Source of the DNA: Maniola hyperantus
Taxonomy: Eukaryota; Arthropoda; Insecta; Lepidoptera; Nymphalidae
DNA length: 64,000 nucleotides
NCBI RefSeq assembly: GCF_902806685.2
Contig: NC_048537.1
Coordinates: 13,662,720 to 13,726,719 of the forward strand
Direction of reading: 5' to 3'
Each line of letters opens with the position of its first letter. Positions within the stretch are counted from its first letter, which is position 1. The notes under the pieces are model-generated. The model did not search any database. It saw only the letters and a program-made list of their open reading frames with translations, and had not been told where the DNA came from. The position numbers and the translations under genes are program-made. Below, in pieces: positions 53,401 to 61,372 of this stretch.

Positions 53401-55889
53401 CATGTTAGGGAATTTTCAGCATTCCTTTTAAATTCCCGTTGACCATGATCTACGCAAAAAGCATGTGAACATGTCGTTACCCACGCGTGATTGGTTAAGG
53501 ATCTTCTGCATTTGCGAAAATTACATACTATATCTAAAACCATTTTATTTTAAATCGAATCAAACTTATTTCTCAAAATTACACACGATTATTTATGCTA
53601 TTTCATGTTCAGTTCACAATTCACAGTAAAAAAAACCATAAATAACAGTAAATTTGACACATCTCATGTCAAATATGTGTCACAATTATTTTTTATTGTC
53701 TTTAATGGCATCATTTAAAAAATGAGGTTTTACTTAAAACAAAATAAGGTATTTTATTGTGGAGTTATATTTCAATAACATTTTTTTAATTAGATAATCC
53801 ATTAAAATAATAATTAATATAATGCCAATTTATTTATATCTTTTTTTAGGCTACTTTAGATGGTCATTTAAAGACGGCGTGTGATATGACTGAAGTTGGT
53901 GAAACAGCAAACAGGGTCGAAAACCTTATTGAAGAAGCGAACGACTTTGAAAAACTGTGCAACTGTGATCTCAACTCTGCTTCATCAGTTATAGACGAAG
54001 GTAAAAAAAAAAAAAATGATTACCTATTGGATACATAGAGTAATATTTTTTTTTAATAAAAAATCTGTAATGCGCCTCAAGAATAATATCAACATTAATT
54101 CGAAATTTGAAAATATTATTTTAAAGTAGAGTATAAATCGTCCAAACTAAGAAAGGGGAACGGATCGTGTCCGCCATATTTTGATGTCCTAGCTGGAAGC
54201 ATAATATTTTGAAATTTGATGAAATATATTTTTAATGGAGTTTGGAAAATTTGTCCTAAAATCCGTTGTAAATAATTAAAAATATATTGAATCAAACTAT
54301 GTATATTTCTAGTAAGGCTACAAATCACAATATGGCGGACACGATTTCCCTTTCCTAGTTTGGATGCATTGCAACTTATTCATGATCGTTTTTTTATTGC
54401 AGGAGAAATATTAATGAAAGACCCTTTGAGTTCAGTGGACCACATAGAATCGAAATGCGAGGAATTAAGACGAACGAGTTCATTACTAATAGATAAAATA
54501 CAAAAACGAAATCTGCTACTTACCAAAGCTAGAGAATTAATGGATAGAATAGATAAGGTTTGAACAATTTTTTTAAATAATTAGTATTTGTGCTCTTAAA
54601 ATTTGAATAAAGAATGTCAAATCAGAGGTGAAATATTTAGGGTAAAATCTAAAATTACTTATAATATTATACCAGAAATATAAAATACCTTCACTGGGGG
54701 TGTCACTAGTCTATGGTCATTAAGTCTTGTATGATTATTAGTTCTACGGTTTTCCCGCAATATGGCGAATTGTTTTATTTTTCTGGTCAGGCTTTACCAA
54801 CTTTAAAAAAAATTCAATTAATAAATGTAAGTATATTTTATTGTGACCGAAATTAGGTCGTAAGGAAGAACACGCCTTATGGATCTATGATGGTAAAGAA
54901 AATGTCCGCGCCACGTTTTCGATCTCATCATTTTTAGGGTTCCGTATTTCCAGAGAAAAAAAGGAACCCTTATATTATAAGATCACTTCGTTGTCTGAAT
55001 GTCTGTCTGTCAAGAGTCAAGACCCTTCAAGGGAATCAAACGTATACTTCCCTTTGACCTGGAATCATGTTTGGCAGGTAGCATTGTCTTATAGCACAAG
55101 TTAAGGGAAAGATCAGAAATCCGTGAATCTGTGGCATATTATGACTTGCGCGCCACCTATCGTATGTTGATGGTACTAGGACAAATACCTTCACGCAAGT
55201 GCAGACAACAACAGTACAAATGATCCGTCAATGATTGTATTATTAGACTAGCTTATTCCCGCGACTTCGTCCGCGTGGACTACACAAATTTCAACGCTTA
55301 GGGGTTGAATTTTCAAAAATCCTTTCTTAGCGGATGTCTACATCATAATAGGATAAGGAGGAAATCTGAATGCCAAATTTCAGCCCGATCGGTCTAGTAG
55401 TTTGAGCTGTGTGCGTTGATAGATCAGTCAGTCAGTCTGTCAGTCAGTCACCTTTTCATTTTATGTCTAACATTTTTTCGTGCAGGCAAACGAGTGGTGC
55501 GCCACGGGCGTTGAGATCCTAGCGGGCGAAGGAGGTCTCATAGCGGTGGACAAACTTCTAGAAGATGCCAAGAGCTTCGGACTCGCGGCGCCCGAGCAGT
55601 TCCGAGATATGCTCATGCAGAGCGCCACGCAGGAAACCAGGGCTCTAGTCACACAGGTAGCTGTTGCTTTGTCTCATGAACAAAATCATCGTGAAAATGG
55701 TCAATAAACAAGTCGATAATGTAAAAATAATAGATGCTTGCTATCCAGGTGTGCCAGCGAGTGGAAGACGTCTGGCTCATGGTGTCAGTCAAGCGGGCGT
55801 CCCTCGTCCGCGCCGCGGCCAAGCCCGCCCGCCCCGTGCAGTCCGTGCCTCCGCACAGCGCAGTTCTACCCGTGCTGAATAACCACCAG
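47250..55889 (+). CDS. DBS/MCF2L-type Rho guanine nucleotide exchange factor, 5' portion (CRAL-TRIO + spectrin repeat)
   Basis: Ten exons with consistent phases (47250-47451, 49411-49501, 50226-50456, 51061-51194, 51666-51785, 52588-52708, 53850-54000, 54403-54557, 55486-55656, 55749-55889) give about 505 codons. The CRAL-TRIO/Sec14 lipid-binding domain covers the first three exons (VTFPDNNNF, IIVDRRKDRWNSVKA, VYVLRPASFLQKAL, QLTPDLGGEL). A spectrin-like helical region follows (QFDNFWQKH, CEELRRTSSLLIDKI, ANEWCATGVEIL), then the ARPVQSV linker typical just before the DH domain of DBS. The DH-PH exchange domains, acting on Rho-type GTPases at membranes, must lie past 64000. The 5' end is unresolved (candidates at 18153, 26771, 37509). 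Trio and SESTD1 share parts of this layout, but the residue pattern fits DBS/MCF2L best. Confidence 0.9.
47474..47654 (-). repeat. Retroposed fragment with 13-bp target duplication
   Basis: The identical 13-mers TACTCTAATACAT at 47461-47473 and 47655-47667 flank this insert. On the minus strand it ends in GCACTAGCAGAAGAAG, a simple AAG tail, and shares CCTGGCTTAAGAACCTTCGC with 28975-29125. It landed only about 20 bp inside the intron, just past the donor at 47452. Confidence 0.7.
47716..47905 (+). pseudogene. Dead tandem duplicate of the first CRAL-TRIO exon
   Basis: Strong nucleotide match to 47285-47440, for example GCTTCTCTTACCGCAGTA, CTGGTCACCTTCCCCGGCAA, and TGCTCACCGCCGCCGAATAC. It has an in-frame TAG where the exon has TAC (CCGCAGTAG), an inserted CTTGCGTCTGTGGTG-like segment, and a further TAG at the end (CTACTCTAG). 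No usable acceptor precedes it. It is non-functional as read, though a GGTACC-type donor-like sequence follows. Confidence 0.82.
47906..48499. other. Intron DNA, nothing recognised
   Basis: AT-rich intron sequence between the dead exon copy and the next repeats. Confidence 0.45.
48500..48712 (-). repeat. Interspersed repeat shared with 34510-34705
   Basis: CACGATCGCAATCACCTCTG, CACTATTGGCTGCAATGCAT, and CAATTGAGATTGTAATAATG, the reverse complement of the 34510 copy. Confidence 0.6.
48713..49080 (+). mobile_element. tRNA-derived SINE S1 interrupted by a family M fragment
   Basis: The head AAGCTGTGATAGACTAGTGG with B box GGTTCGATCC runs to GTGGTAGACTGTGACCC. Then about 85 bp matching the right half of family M (CCCGAAACTAGT, AATACGTGAGTAAAGCCG) precede resumption at CCCTTCTCGTTCTGAGAGGA and the TGATCATGATGAT tail. 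AAACCC occurs on both sides of the insert. Confidence 0.65.
49185..49384. repeat. Palindromic MITE ending 26 bp before an exon
   Basis: Arms TATTTTAATGTAGGTAA and TTACCTACATTAAAATA, continuing inward (GGTAGGTACCTACATACC / ATGTACCTACC; CCACGATTAATTTAATGT / AAATTAATCGTGG). The centre is GC-rich (GACGGGACCGGGACCGAGAC). The intron acceptor is at 49410. Confidence 0.75.
49411..49501 (+). CDS. GEF exon: CRAL-TRIO core
   Basis: Acceptor ttatttccag. Encodes (S)LLEAEMGFHIIVDRRKDRW and NSVKAVLLRIS, then TCG|GTAAGT in phase 0. The IIVDRRKDRW motif is the signature strand of the Sec14 domain in DBS/Trio-like GEFs. Confidence 0.88.
49635..49715. repeat. Short inverted repeat in intron
   Basis: CATTATCCATAAAGCCATAT and GTTATGGCCTTATGGATCAT, with inner ACGTATCATAG / AAGATACGTT. 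Probably a small MITE. Confidence 0.5.
49955..50105. repeat. CRE-containing MITE, inverted relative of 14888-15063
   Basis: CCCGCAAATTACTATTGCGC, AACCATGTCTCATTAACATC, GCTGACGTCACTAAAATCGC, and GCGCATAAGCAATTTGCAGG. Confidence 0.65.
50226..50456 (+). CDS. GEF exon: C-terminal half of CRAL-TRIO
   Basis: 77 codons in phase 0 between tttccag and ATT|GTAAGA: EFFPGLIHAVYVLRPASFLQ, VSSKLFKEEFRFRVLVCSC, HFDRSQLTPDLGGELQYSHS, and EWIQQRI. The RPxxFLQKALS and QLTxDLGGxL motifs align with DBS. Confidence 0.9.
50665..50816 (-). repeat. Helitron-like family H1 copy in intron
   Basis: TTTTTACGGCCGATCCGTTT, ACTTTTTGTCCCGAAAAATC, and TAAATCCACGCGGGCGAAAT, ending ATCAACTAGT. Confidence 0.6.
51061..51194 (+). 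CDS. GEF exon: start of spectrin-like region
   Basis: Acceptor ttgtttgcag. Encodes ALEKFSTLMKEISSKLDDFM and REIVDCDMGNDPTQTKELLD, then TCT AG|GTGAGA. Confidence 0.86.
51235..51415 (+). mobile_element. tRNA-derived SINE S3
   Basis: CAATAGTTCAACAGTTAAAG, GCGCGTTCAAACCCC (B box), TTGTCGTACCTACTTCTAGC, and a duplicated AAAGCTTGTGCTAAGCTT segment. Intronic. Confidence 0.6.
51666..51785 (+). CDS. GEF exon: spectrin-like region
   Basis: Acceptor tttttttcag. Encodes (R)YKALKSELSSATSQGEELLS and QVRKPNLNYNIISHVAAVE(R), with donor GAA AG|GTAAAT. Confidence 0.86.
51825..51956. repeat. Palindromic MITE in intron
   Basis: CTTCTCACACGCCATTTTTA and GTTAAAATGGCGCGTGAGAA, with inner pairs (ATTTCATGTC..; ACCCATTTGACCC). 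Begins about 40 bp after the donor at 51786. Confidence 0.65.
52270..52560 (+). mobile_element. tRNA-derived SINE S1 ending 27 bp before an exon
   Basis: AAGCTGTGATAGCCTAGTGG (A-box region), GGGGGTTCGATCCTGGCCAC (B box), TCGTGAGGAAACCTGCATGC, and TAGTGAGCCGGCGATGGGTT. The exon at 52588 follows after a short acceptor tract (ttacctaatgagataacatttttgcag). Confidence 0.75.
52588..52708 (+). CDS. GEF exon: spectrin-like region
   Basis: Encodes (R)LLVQLDETEKQFDNFWQKHS and MKLNHWLKFRTFLLNFKQMQ, matching the LLAQLNETE..FWAKH type segment of DBS. Donor CAG|GTAAGT, phase 0. The antisense strand contains AATAAA (52684-52689), a possible poly(A) signal for the nested minus-strand gene. Confidence 0.88.
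52764..53543 (-). CDS. CCNB1IP1/HEI10-like RING E3 ligase, nested in GEF intron
   Basis: Single-exon gene of 259 residues, ATG at 53543, TAA at 52764. The N-terminal RING has C7, C12, C24, H26, C29, H32, C47 and C50 (CNFRKC, WVTTCSHAFCVDHG, CPAC), the unusual C-x4-C spacing of CCNB1IP1/HEI10. Then LKPSETFKSIVLAGLKPDAI and MSFWSYQVEQETLYQEGLAK match the conserved post-RING region. A Lys/Glu/Gln coiled coil spans about 110-185. The tail has repeated F-x-FRP-type motifs (AFVFRPMKE, GFNFRPIFS). The family (with Zip3 and RNF212) marks and stabilises meiotic crossover sites on the synaptonemal complex by ubiquitin/SUMO-type ligation. Human CCNB1IP1 is of similar length. Lack of introns suggests an origin by retroposition, or intron loss. 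Confidence 0.88.
   Translation of the reverse strand: MVLDIVCNFRKCRRSLTNHAWVTTCSHAFCVDHGQREFKRNAENSLTCPACGSELRDKFDVIQADLKPSETFKSIVLAGLKPDAIMDVAMRAMSFWSYQVEQETLYQEGLAKHAKEKLNCLEEVNILNVQKLKAELETCKRKINSLQTDFNKKKKQSEELTARLEEKTRQIQKLTFQLDAQKRKDFRLPNLEDKNVPNNQEKCFNITDLVGKRAASEAFVFRPMKETDNSHKICSPKTPVFDFRNKSKRQGFNFRPIFS
53544..53849 (-). promoter_or_regulatory. Presumed promoter region of nested RING gene
   Basis: About 300 bp between the RING gene's ATG and the next GEF exon must hold its promoter. It is AT-rich with a short palindrome (GACACATCTCATGTC..TATGTGTCAC near 53656-53685). No TATA box is clear, and the start site is unknown. Confidence 0.4.
53850..54000 (+). CDS. GEF exon: spectrin-like region
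   Basis: Acceptor ttatatctttttttag. Encodes ATLDGHLKTACDMTEVGETA, NRVENLIEEANDFEKLCNCD, and LNSASSVIDE(G), with donor GAA G|GTAAAA. Confidence 0.87.
54139..54364. repeat. Palindromic MITE ending 38 bp before an exon
   Basis: TCCAAACTAAGAAAGGGGAA / TTTCCCTTTCCTAGTTTGGA and GATCGTGTCCGCCATATTTT / ACAATATGGCGGACACGATT. The acceptor is at 54402. Confidence 0.75.
54403..54557 (+). CDS. GEF exon: spectrin-like region
   Basis: Acceptor tttttattgcag. Encodes (G)EILMKDPLSSVDHIESKCEE, LRRTSSLLIDKIQKRNLLLT, and KARELMDRIDK. The donor AAG|GTTTGA is weak but in phase 0, and the next exon continues the alignment. An in-frame stop follows at once, so splicing is required. Confidence 0.86.
54558..54937. 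other. Intron DNA, nothing recognised
   Basis: AT-rich intron sequence before the family G fragment. Confidence 0.45.
54938..55160 (+). repeat. Family G element, 5' part only
   Basis: TTAGGGTTCCGTATTTCCAG, (GTCT)n, and CCTTTGACCTGGAATCATGT, running out after ATCCGTGAATCTGTGG. Confidence 0.6.
55247..55467 (+). mobile_element. Helitron-like family H2 copy ending 18 bp before an exon
   Basis: GACTAGCTTATTCCCGCGAC, GGGGTTGAATTTTCAAAAAT, and (CAGT)n, ending CCTTTTCATTTTATGTCT. Only about eighteen bases (aacattttttcgtgcag) separate it from the exon at 55486, so the element may contribute part of the branch/pyrimidine region. Confidence 0.7.
55486..55656 (+). CDS. GEF exon: end of spectrin-like region
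   Basis: 57 codons, phase 0: ANEWCATGVEILAGEGGLIA, LEDAKSFGLAAPEQFRDMLM, and ATQETRALVTQ. Donor CAG|GTAGCT. GC-rich third positions contrast with flanking introns. Confidence 0.87.
55749..55889 (+). CDS. GEF exon: linker before the DH domain
   Basis: 47 codons, phase 0, between ctatccag and CAG|GTCAGT: VCQRVEDVWLMVSVKRASLV and AAAKPARPVQSVPPHSAVLP. The RxASLxxxAxxxxRPVQ(P/S)V pattern is characteristic of DBS/MCF2L just upstream of DH. Confidence 0.85.
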
Positions 55890-56057
55890 GTCAGTGCGAA
55901 TATAGTAAGACTTCGTACCATACACGTCAAGGGAAAGGGCGGGAAACTTCGTGCTTGGCGGACTTTCCCTAACTTTAAACTTTAATAAATAACAAACCTG
56001 ACATTGGCTAATCTGTGTAAAGCCAGAAGAAGAACAAAAAAAAATACCATACACGTA
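55890..56057. other. Intron DNA, nothing recognised
   Basis: Start of an intron that appears to run to the window's end. No DH-domain exon was recognised anywhere in 55890-64000. Confidence 0.5.
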
Positions 56058-56258
56058 CAGGGTGTAACCAGAACGCTGGCAAAAACAAAGACAGGTGATG
56101 GTACTGATGATTACTGATAACATACAACAAAAAACGCAAAAAAAAATAATAATTTGAAAAACCTATAATTTTGTAAAAGTTTACGTTATATTGCAAATAA
56201 AACATCTGACTGACGCTAGAAGCCAACGGACGTTGCGTAAGTAGGCCACTCGGAGTCA
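56058..56258 (+). repeat. Family E element, left half
   Basis: GGGTGTAACCAGAACGCTGG, GGTGATGGTACTGATGATTA, ATTGCAAATAAAACATCTGA, and CCACTCGGAGTCAAT. Confidence 0.65.
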
Positions 56259-56269
56259 ATATTGGATAT

Positions 56270-56640
56270 TGGGAGTATGGATTTAAGTTTTTTGAAAATC
56301 GCGTAGGAACTCTAATTTTCCGGGATAAAAAGTAGCCTATGTCCTTCCCCGGGATGTAACCTAACTCTGTACTAAAATTCATCATAATCGGTTGAACTGT
56401 TGGGCCGTGAAAAGCTAGCAAACAGACACTTTCACATCAGTACCCATATTATAAATGCGAAAGTGTGTTTGTTTGTTGGTTTGTCCTCCAATCACGTCGC
56501 AACGGAGCAACGGATCGACATGATTTTTTGCATGGGTATAGTTAAAGACTAGGCTACTTTTTATCCCGAAAAATCAATGAGTTCCCACGGGATTTTAAAA
56601 ACCTAAATCCACGCGTACGAAATCGCAGGCATCAGCTAGT
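56270..56640. mobile_element. Two Helitron-like H1 copies in opposite orientation
   Basis: A plus copy at 56270-56457 (AATTTTCCGGGATAAAAAGT, GGGCCGTGAAAAGCTAGCAA) is followed by a minus copy at 56442-56637 (ATTATAAATGCGAAAGTGTG, TCCAATCACGTCGCAACGGA, GGCATCAGCTAGT). Confidence 0.65.
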
Positions 56641-56662
56641 TATATTAGTATCGACTAGCTGA

Positions 56663-56975
56663 AGCTGTGATAGCCTAGTGGTTAGGACGTCCGCCTTCCA
56701 ATGGGAGGTCGGGGGTTCGATCCCGGGCACGCACCTCTAACTTTTCAGAGTTATGTGCGTTTTTAAGTAATTAAAATATCATTTGCTTCAACGGTGAAGG
56801 AAAACATCGTGAGGAAACCTGCATGCCTGAGAGTTCTCCATAATGTTCTCAAAGGTGTGTGAAGTCTGCCAATCCGCACTTGGCCAGCGTGGTAGATTAT
56901 GGCCAAAGCCCTTCTCACTCTGAGATGAGACCCGTGCTCTGTAGTGAGCCGGCGATGGGTTGATCATGATGATGA
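56663..56975 (+). mobile_element. tRNA-derived SINE S1, best copy
   Basis: AAGCTGTGATAGCCTAGTGG (A-box region), GGGGGTTCGATCCCGGGCAC (B box), CATCGTGAGGAAACCTGCAT, TTGGCCAGCGTGGTAGATTA, and TGATCATGATGATG tail. About 310 bp. Relatives: 31905, 33955, 44540, 48713, 52270. Confidence 0.8.
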
Positions 56976-57270
56976 CTCCCTTCGTCATTTGTTGCATCAC
57001 GAATCACGACACGCTGCGTCGAAATCCCTGGTTTGTACTTTGTATGGCGGATGCGTATAAATTGTACTCATTACATAATTACATATTATTTATGGCATTA
57101 TAGTGATCTGGATCTTCATGGCTCATTAAAAGTCATAGCCTATGCATTAGTGTGTCAAATGTAGTCTATGCTCAAACAATTCGCGCTATCGGTACCTAAC
57201 TACCTACTTAACTATACTAAACTCCTTCTTTCTCTTGCTCCATTTGAAGGATTAGGCCTCCTTGTACGTA

Positions 57271-57345
57271 ACGTACGACAGACAGACAGACAACGAAGTG
57301 ATCCTATTAGGTTCCCTTTTCTCTCTGGAGACACGGTACCCTAAA
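57271..57345 (-). repeat. Family G fragment
   Basis: (CAGA)n, CAACGAAGTGATCCTATTAG, and ACGGTACCCTAAACC. Confidence 0.5.
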
Positions 57346-57384
57346 CCATCTCAGCAGAAATATTTATGATTCTTTTTCTAAATC

Positions 57385-57605
57385 AGATACAAGTTAGCCC
57401 TTGACTGCAATCTCAGCTGGTGGTAAGTGATGATGCAGTCTAAGGTATGGCAGTTTTTAATAAACCCATGCCCCTTTGGTTTCTACACGGCATCGTACCG
57501 GAACGCTAAATCGCTTGGCAGCACGGTTTTGTCGGTAGGTTGGTAACTAGCCACGGCCGAAGCCTCCCACCAGACCAGACCAGAAATTTAGAAATTATAA
57601 AATGG
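57385..57605 (-). mobile_element. tRNA-derived SINE S2, head missing
   Basis: ACAAGTTAGCCCTTGACTGC, GGTTGGTAACTAGCCACGGC, and CAGACCAGACCAGAAATTTA. Confidence 0.65.
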
Positions 57606-58361
57606 TGAAAATCTAATTAAAATCCCTAAAGTTTTTTTTGAGATTAGAGCGCACAGACAAACATAAATGTGCTAAACAAATACACGTCACAGTGCTAATG
57701 GGGGCGAGTTCATGACCAAGGTAGTTCGAAATTATGCAAAAACCAGCAGTGCCATAGAAAGTGCGGGAAAGCAGGCGCGGAGGTCGCGAAAGGTATCATT
57801 ATCGTGGACAAGTATACCTACTTACGCATTTTGAATACTATAATCATTATAACGGACATACATAACATTTATTTATTTGAAAGAACACTAACAACAACGT
57901 AAGTGGAGACATTAAAAACTCTCCTACTATCTACATATAAGTATTTAATATTATAAAGAGGTTATAGTTTGTAAGTTTGTTTGTAGGGGGTAATCTCTGG
58001 AACTACTGAACCAATTTTGAAAATTATTCCACCAGTAGAAAGCTACATTATTCCTGAATGACATGTAGGCTATATTTTATTTTTAAAAAATAGAGATCCT
58101 TACGAAAATTGTCTAAGCTACCCGTGCGGAAGCTGGGGCAGGTCGCTAGTTTATGATAAAACGTCTCCTTTAGTACAAAACTATAATTAGGTACTTACTT
58201 AATTATTTGTTAAGTTGTTAGTTTACTTACCTAATATATGGATATATTAAACGGTAGGGAGGTATACATCCATATTCATACTAATATTATAAATGCGAAA
58301 GTGTGTCTGTCTGTTTGTTAGCTTTTCACGGCCCAACAGTTTTTACACATAAGCTAGTATT
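57606..58361. other. No exon recognised; decayed Helitron-like pieces
   Basis: A variant element at about 57960-58155 ends AAGCTGGGGCAGGTCGCTAG, and an H1 scrap lies at 58279-58345. No coding sequence recognised. Confidence 0.45.
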
Positions 58362-58678
58362 ATATACTTTGAAAGAAGTAAGAAATTAATTGGGTGCTTC
58401 CCGTGCTAGCAAAAAGGCACTGCTTACCTGACATGTACATCTTCATACTTCATCGGTCACTTTCGTTCACGTGTCCAAATGCCAAACTTTCATGCCATAA
58501 ATCGTTTCATGCGAGCTGTAACGTGACCGCCTACAATATTCTGCTTTCTAATAATCACTTAGGGCTCACCCTTGACTTGTGATAAGAATTCTGATGTTCT
58601 ACATGTCAGGTAAGCAGTGCATTTTTGCTAGCGCATAATCACCCAATTATAATTTCTTACTTCTTTCAAAGTACGTAT
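58362..58678. repeat. Foldback element with arms of about 75 bp
   Basis: TACTTTGAAAGAAGTAAGAA / TTCTTACTTCTTTCAAAGTA, and GCTAGCAAAAAGGCACTGCT / GCAGTGCATTTTTGCTAGC, and TTACCTGACATGTACATC / GATGTTCTACATGTCAGGTAA-like arms. The open frame inside (58394-58582) is not credible. Confidence 0.75.
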
Positions 58679-58704
58679 TATTCACCCACAATCTATACTT
58701 CCTA

Positions 58705-58915
58705 TACTAATATTATAAATGCGAAAGTGTGTCTGTCTGTCTGTTAGCTTTTCACGGCCCAACAGTTCAACCGATTTTGGTAAAATTTGGTACAGAGTTA
58801 GCTTACAACTCGGGGCCTTAAGGATATAGGCTACTTTTTATCCCAGAAAATTTCCCACGGGATTTTTAAAAACCTAAATCCACGCGGACGAAGTCGCGGG
58901 CATCATCTAGTGATA
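58705..58915 (-). mobile_element. Helitron-like family H1, well preserved
   Basis: ACTAATATTATAAATGCGAA, GTGTGTCTGTCTGTCTGTTA, GCTTTTCACGGCCCAACAGT, TCAACCGATTTTGGTAAAAT, and CACGCGGACGAAGTCGCGGG, ending CATCATCTAGT. Confidence 0.7.
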
Positions 58916-59261
58916 TCATAAATGCGCCTTCTGGAGATAGACACTTGAAAACAGAAATTCTAGTCGGACTAAGTCGCGTCTAACTTCTAGTACTTACTGT
59001 TGACGCGTGAATTGAATGCTATAACTGCTAAGGTATAAATATGGGTTCTAGGTCATATCGCTCTTTAGATTACTTTCTGCCGCGTACTGTACCTATATTC
59101 TTTTGTATTGCACTTTAGGTATTTACAAAGGAAACTAAGTCAGTAGCGGGAAATTCGTAGATTTGCCGGAACTTCTGAATGTGCGCTGAGGATGAGAGAG
59201 TTTTAGCGCGAAGAAACCCCTCACGGCTCACAACCCTATCTCTCCCCAAAGCGATCGAGTG

Positions 59262-59405
59262 TCTTTTTTTAAAAATAAAAAAAGGGGGGCAAACGAGGAG
59301 GATGGTCATATGATGTTAAGTGATTACCGCCGCCCATGAACATTTGCATCACCAGAGGAACCGCTAATGCGTTGCCAGCAATCTTAAGAAGATTTCCCGA
59401 GAACA
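59262..59405 (+). repeat. Lepidopteran interspersed repeat, inverted relative at 63415
   Basis: AAAAGGGGGGCAAACGAGGA, AAGTGATTACCGCCGCCCAT, and CACCAGAGGAACCGCTAATG. I recognise this as a very common lepidopteran repeat. Its class is uncertain. Confidence 0.6.
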
Positions 59406-59946
59406 AAAAATATATATCACAACACAGTAAAACCACTAGCACATTCCTCAGGATGGAACTGATCTCGCGCGCAATTTGTATGGATACCTACCACAGAAAT
59501 TAAAACATTTTAACTAGGTATTTAGAAAGAGAAGTTACGAAAGCACCGGGAACTTTCTTATTTTCCGATATTACGAAAAAATCATAAGGAAACATCAAAG
59601 TTTTTACGAGTATTTCGAAGCAATCTGAGCTTATATCAATTAGGTACTCCAACTCATTTCCTATTGGGTTATGTTCGTGTACCTTCTCGGATGCTTGGAT
59701 AATAGTTTCCTTAAGAAAAACTTGCCTGTAAAGGTATCCAGTATAACTAGTTTAAGTTCCATATACATCCGATGAACGAGGTACGTTATTTTTACAGGTA
59801 TAACAGGCTTAAAGCTTATGTAACTACTTATCTTGTTTTTATGTACAATTCAATCGACGAAAAGTACGTACCTACCTATATTCTTTAGTAATTGCATTTT
59901 AAGAATTTACAAAGGAAACTCGTGAGCGTACTCGTAAGTAACTTGC
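59406..59946. other. No exon or repeat recognised
   Basis: AT-rich, presumed intron. Confidence 0.4.
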
Positions 59947-60107
59947 CCTTTAATCACATCGCAACGGAGCAACGGATTGACGTGATTTTTTGTACTCAAA
60001 GACCTGGAGAGTGACATAGGCTACTTTTATCCCGGAAAATCAAAGAGTTCCCACGGGATTTTTAAAAAACTAATTCCACGCGGACGAAGTCGCGGGCATC
60101 AGCTAGT
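59947..60107 (-). mobile_element. Helitron-like family H1 copy
   Basis: TTTAATCACATCGCAACGGA, CTACTTTTATCCCGGAAAAT, and CACGCGGACGAAGTCGCGGG, ending CATCAGCTAGT. Confidence 0.68.
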
Positions 60108-60567
60108 AATACTATAATTATGAAACAATAAATCAGGGAACGGGAAACTTTACATAAAATAGAGTAAATAATAAAACATAGCAGAATAAGTTGAACAATA
60201 TGTAGGTACCTAAATTGTGAACTGTATATTTAAAAAAAAACCTGCCATCATCACCGGTCACCCTTGTTAACTTGATTTACACGACCCGACCAAATTGGGA
60301 CAATGACCATGAAACTACCTAAATACTTACGAACTCTTGATTCCCGTCTGCCCGATTAGGATGGCTTGTGTTTATGGTGTGGAGAGTGAAAGTGCTCATG
60401 GCGTTGTGTAAACAATAATCATAGGCTACCTACTGGTGCAATATCCGCGACGACACAATATGGTCACGTACCATAACATTCGATGACCTCTTTGGTGTAG
60501 AATATATTCTTTGTCGGTTCGATCAGCTATCTTTCTATATTGGCTATGTTTATTTTATTTTAATCCG

Positions 60568-60760
60568 ATACAAGTTAGCCCTTGACTGTAATCTCACCTG
60601 GTGGTAAGTGAGATGCAGTCTAAAATGAAAGCGGGCTAACCTGGAAGGAGTATGGCAGTTTTTATTACCCATACAGCTTTGGTTTCTACATCGTACTGGA
60701 ACGCTAAATCACGGCACGGCCTTAGGGTGGTAACTAGCCACCAGACTTTGGTTGGGTTTG
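60568..60760 (-). mobile_element. tRNA-derived SINE S2, decayed
   Basis: ACAAGTTAGCCCTTGACTGT, AAAGCGGGCTAACCTGGAAG, and AGGGTGGTAACTAGCCACCA. Confidence 0.6.
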
Positions 60761-61372
60761 TTGGGAGAATTCAGCAACGCAATTTTATAGGCAAAACAGG
60801 AGAAGCCTAGTCATCTCATAGAAATCGAAAGCAAAAGAAGCTTCTATCATAACTTCATCAGGTGAAACCGCGCAAGTGCAAACCTGTACTTAATCGATTA
60901 AAAAGCATCGCATTTCCTCCATTCGGACTGTGTCTGCGCATGACTGATTTATTACATACGATTTGTTATGTGTCATTAATTCATTAAAGTACTGATAAGC
61001 CGGTATGGAGATAGTTGATCCGGCAAATTGACCCCCGCTTTGTGCATCATTACGGGTTGTTACACCACAGGTTACACTATATTCAATCATAGCTCAGTAA
61101 CTATAATATATTGAGTTACTGAAAGAGTTAACGCTGTCAAGAAGGAGTGTGTGAGTTTATAATTCAAATATTGTTGATGTTGTAAAAATTGAAATATTTG
61201 TTACATACTTCAAAGCAGTAGGTATTTGAGCAAAGTATTAAAAAAAAAAGTCAAAGTACGTTTTATAGATCTCAACCTTAGATTGCTATATACTCTGAAG
61301 AACTTTTAGTCTGTCGAATTAGAATAAGAAGGAGTTAATAGACCAGAATGGAACATGAGAGTATACCTATAG
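60761..61372. other. No exon recognised
   Basis: Contains a scrap of the CTATAGAGCACACTTTGA-type MITE at about 61254-61286 and otherwise nothing I recognise. Confidence 0.4.

Noticed and set aside
55649..55930. Minus-strand frame overlapping the last GEF exon
   Set aside because: Antisense shadow of GC-rich coding sequence; the plus-strand exon has correct splice sites and homology.
56008..56421. 137-codon minus-strand frame rich in aromatic residues
   Set aside because: It covers a family E fragment and a Helitron-like copy; repeat-derived.
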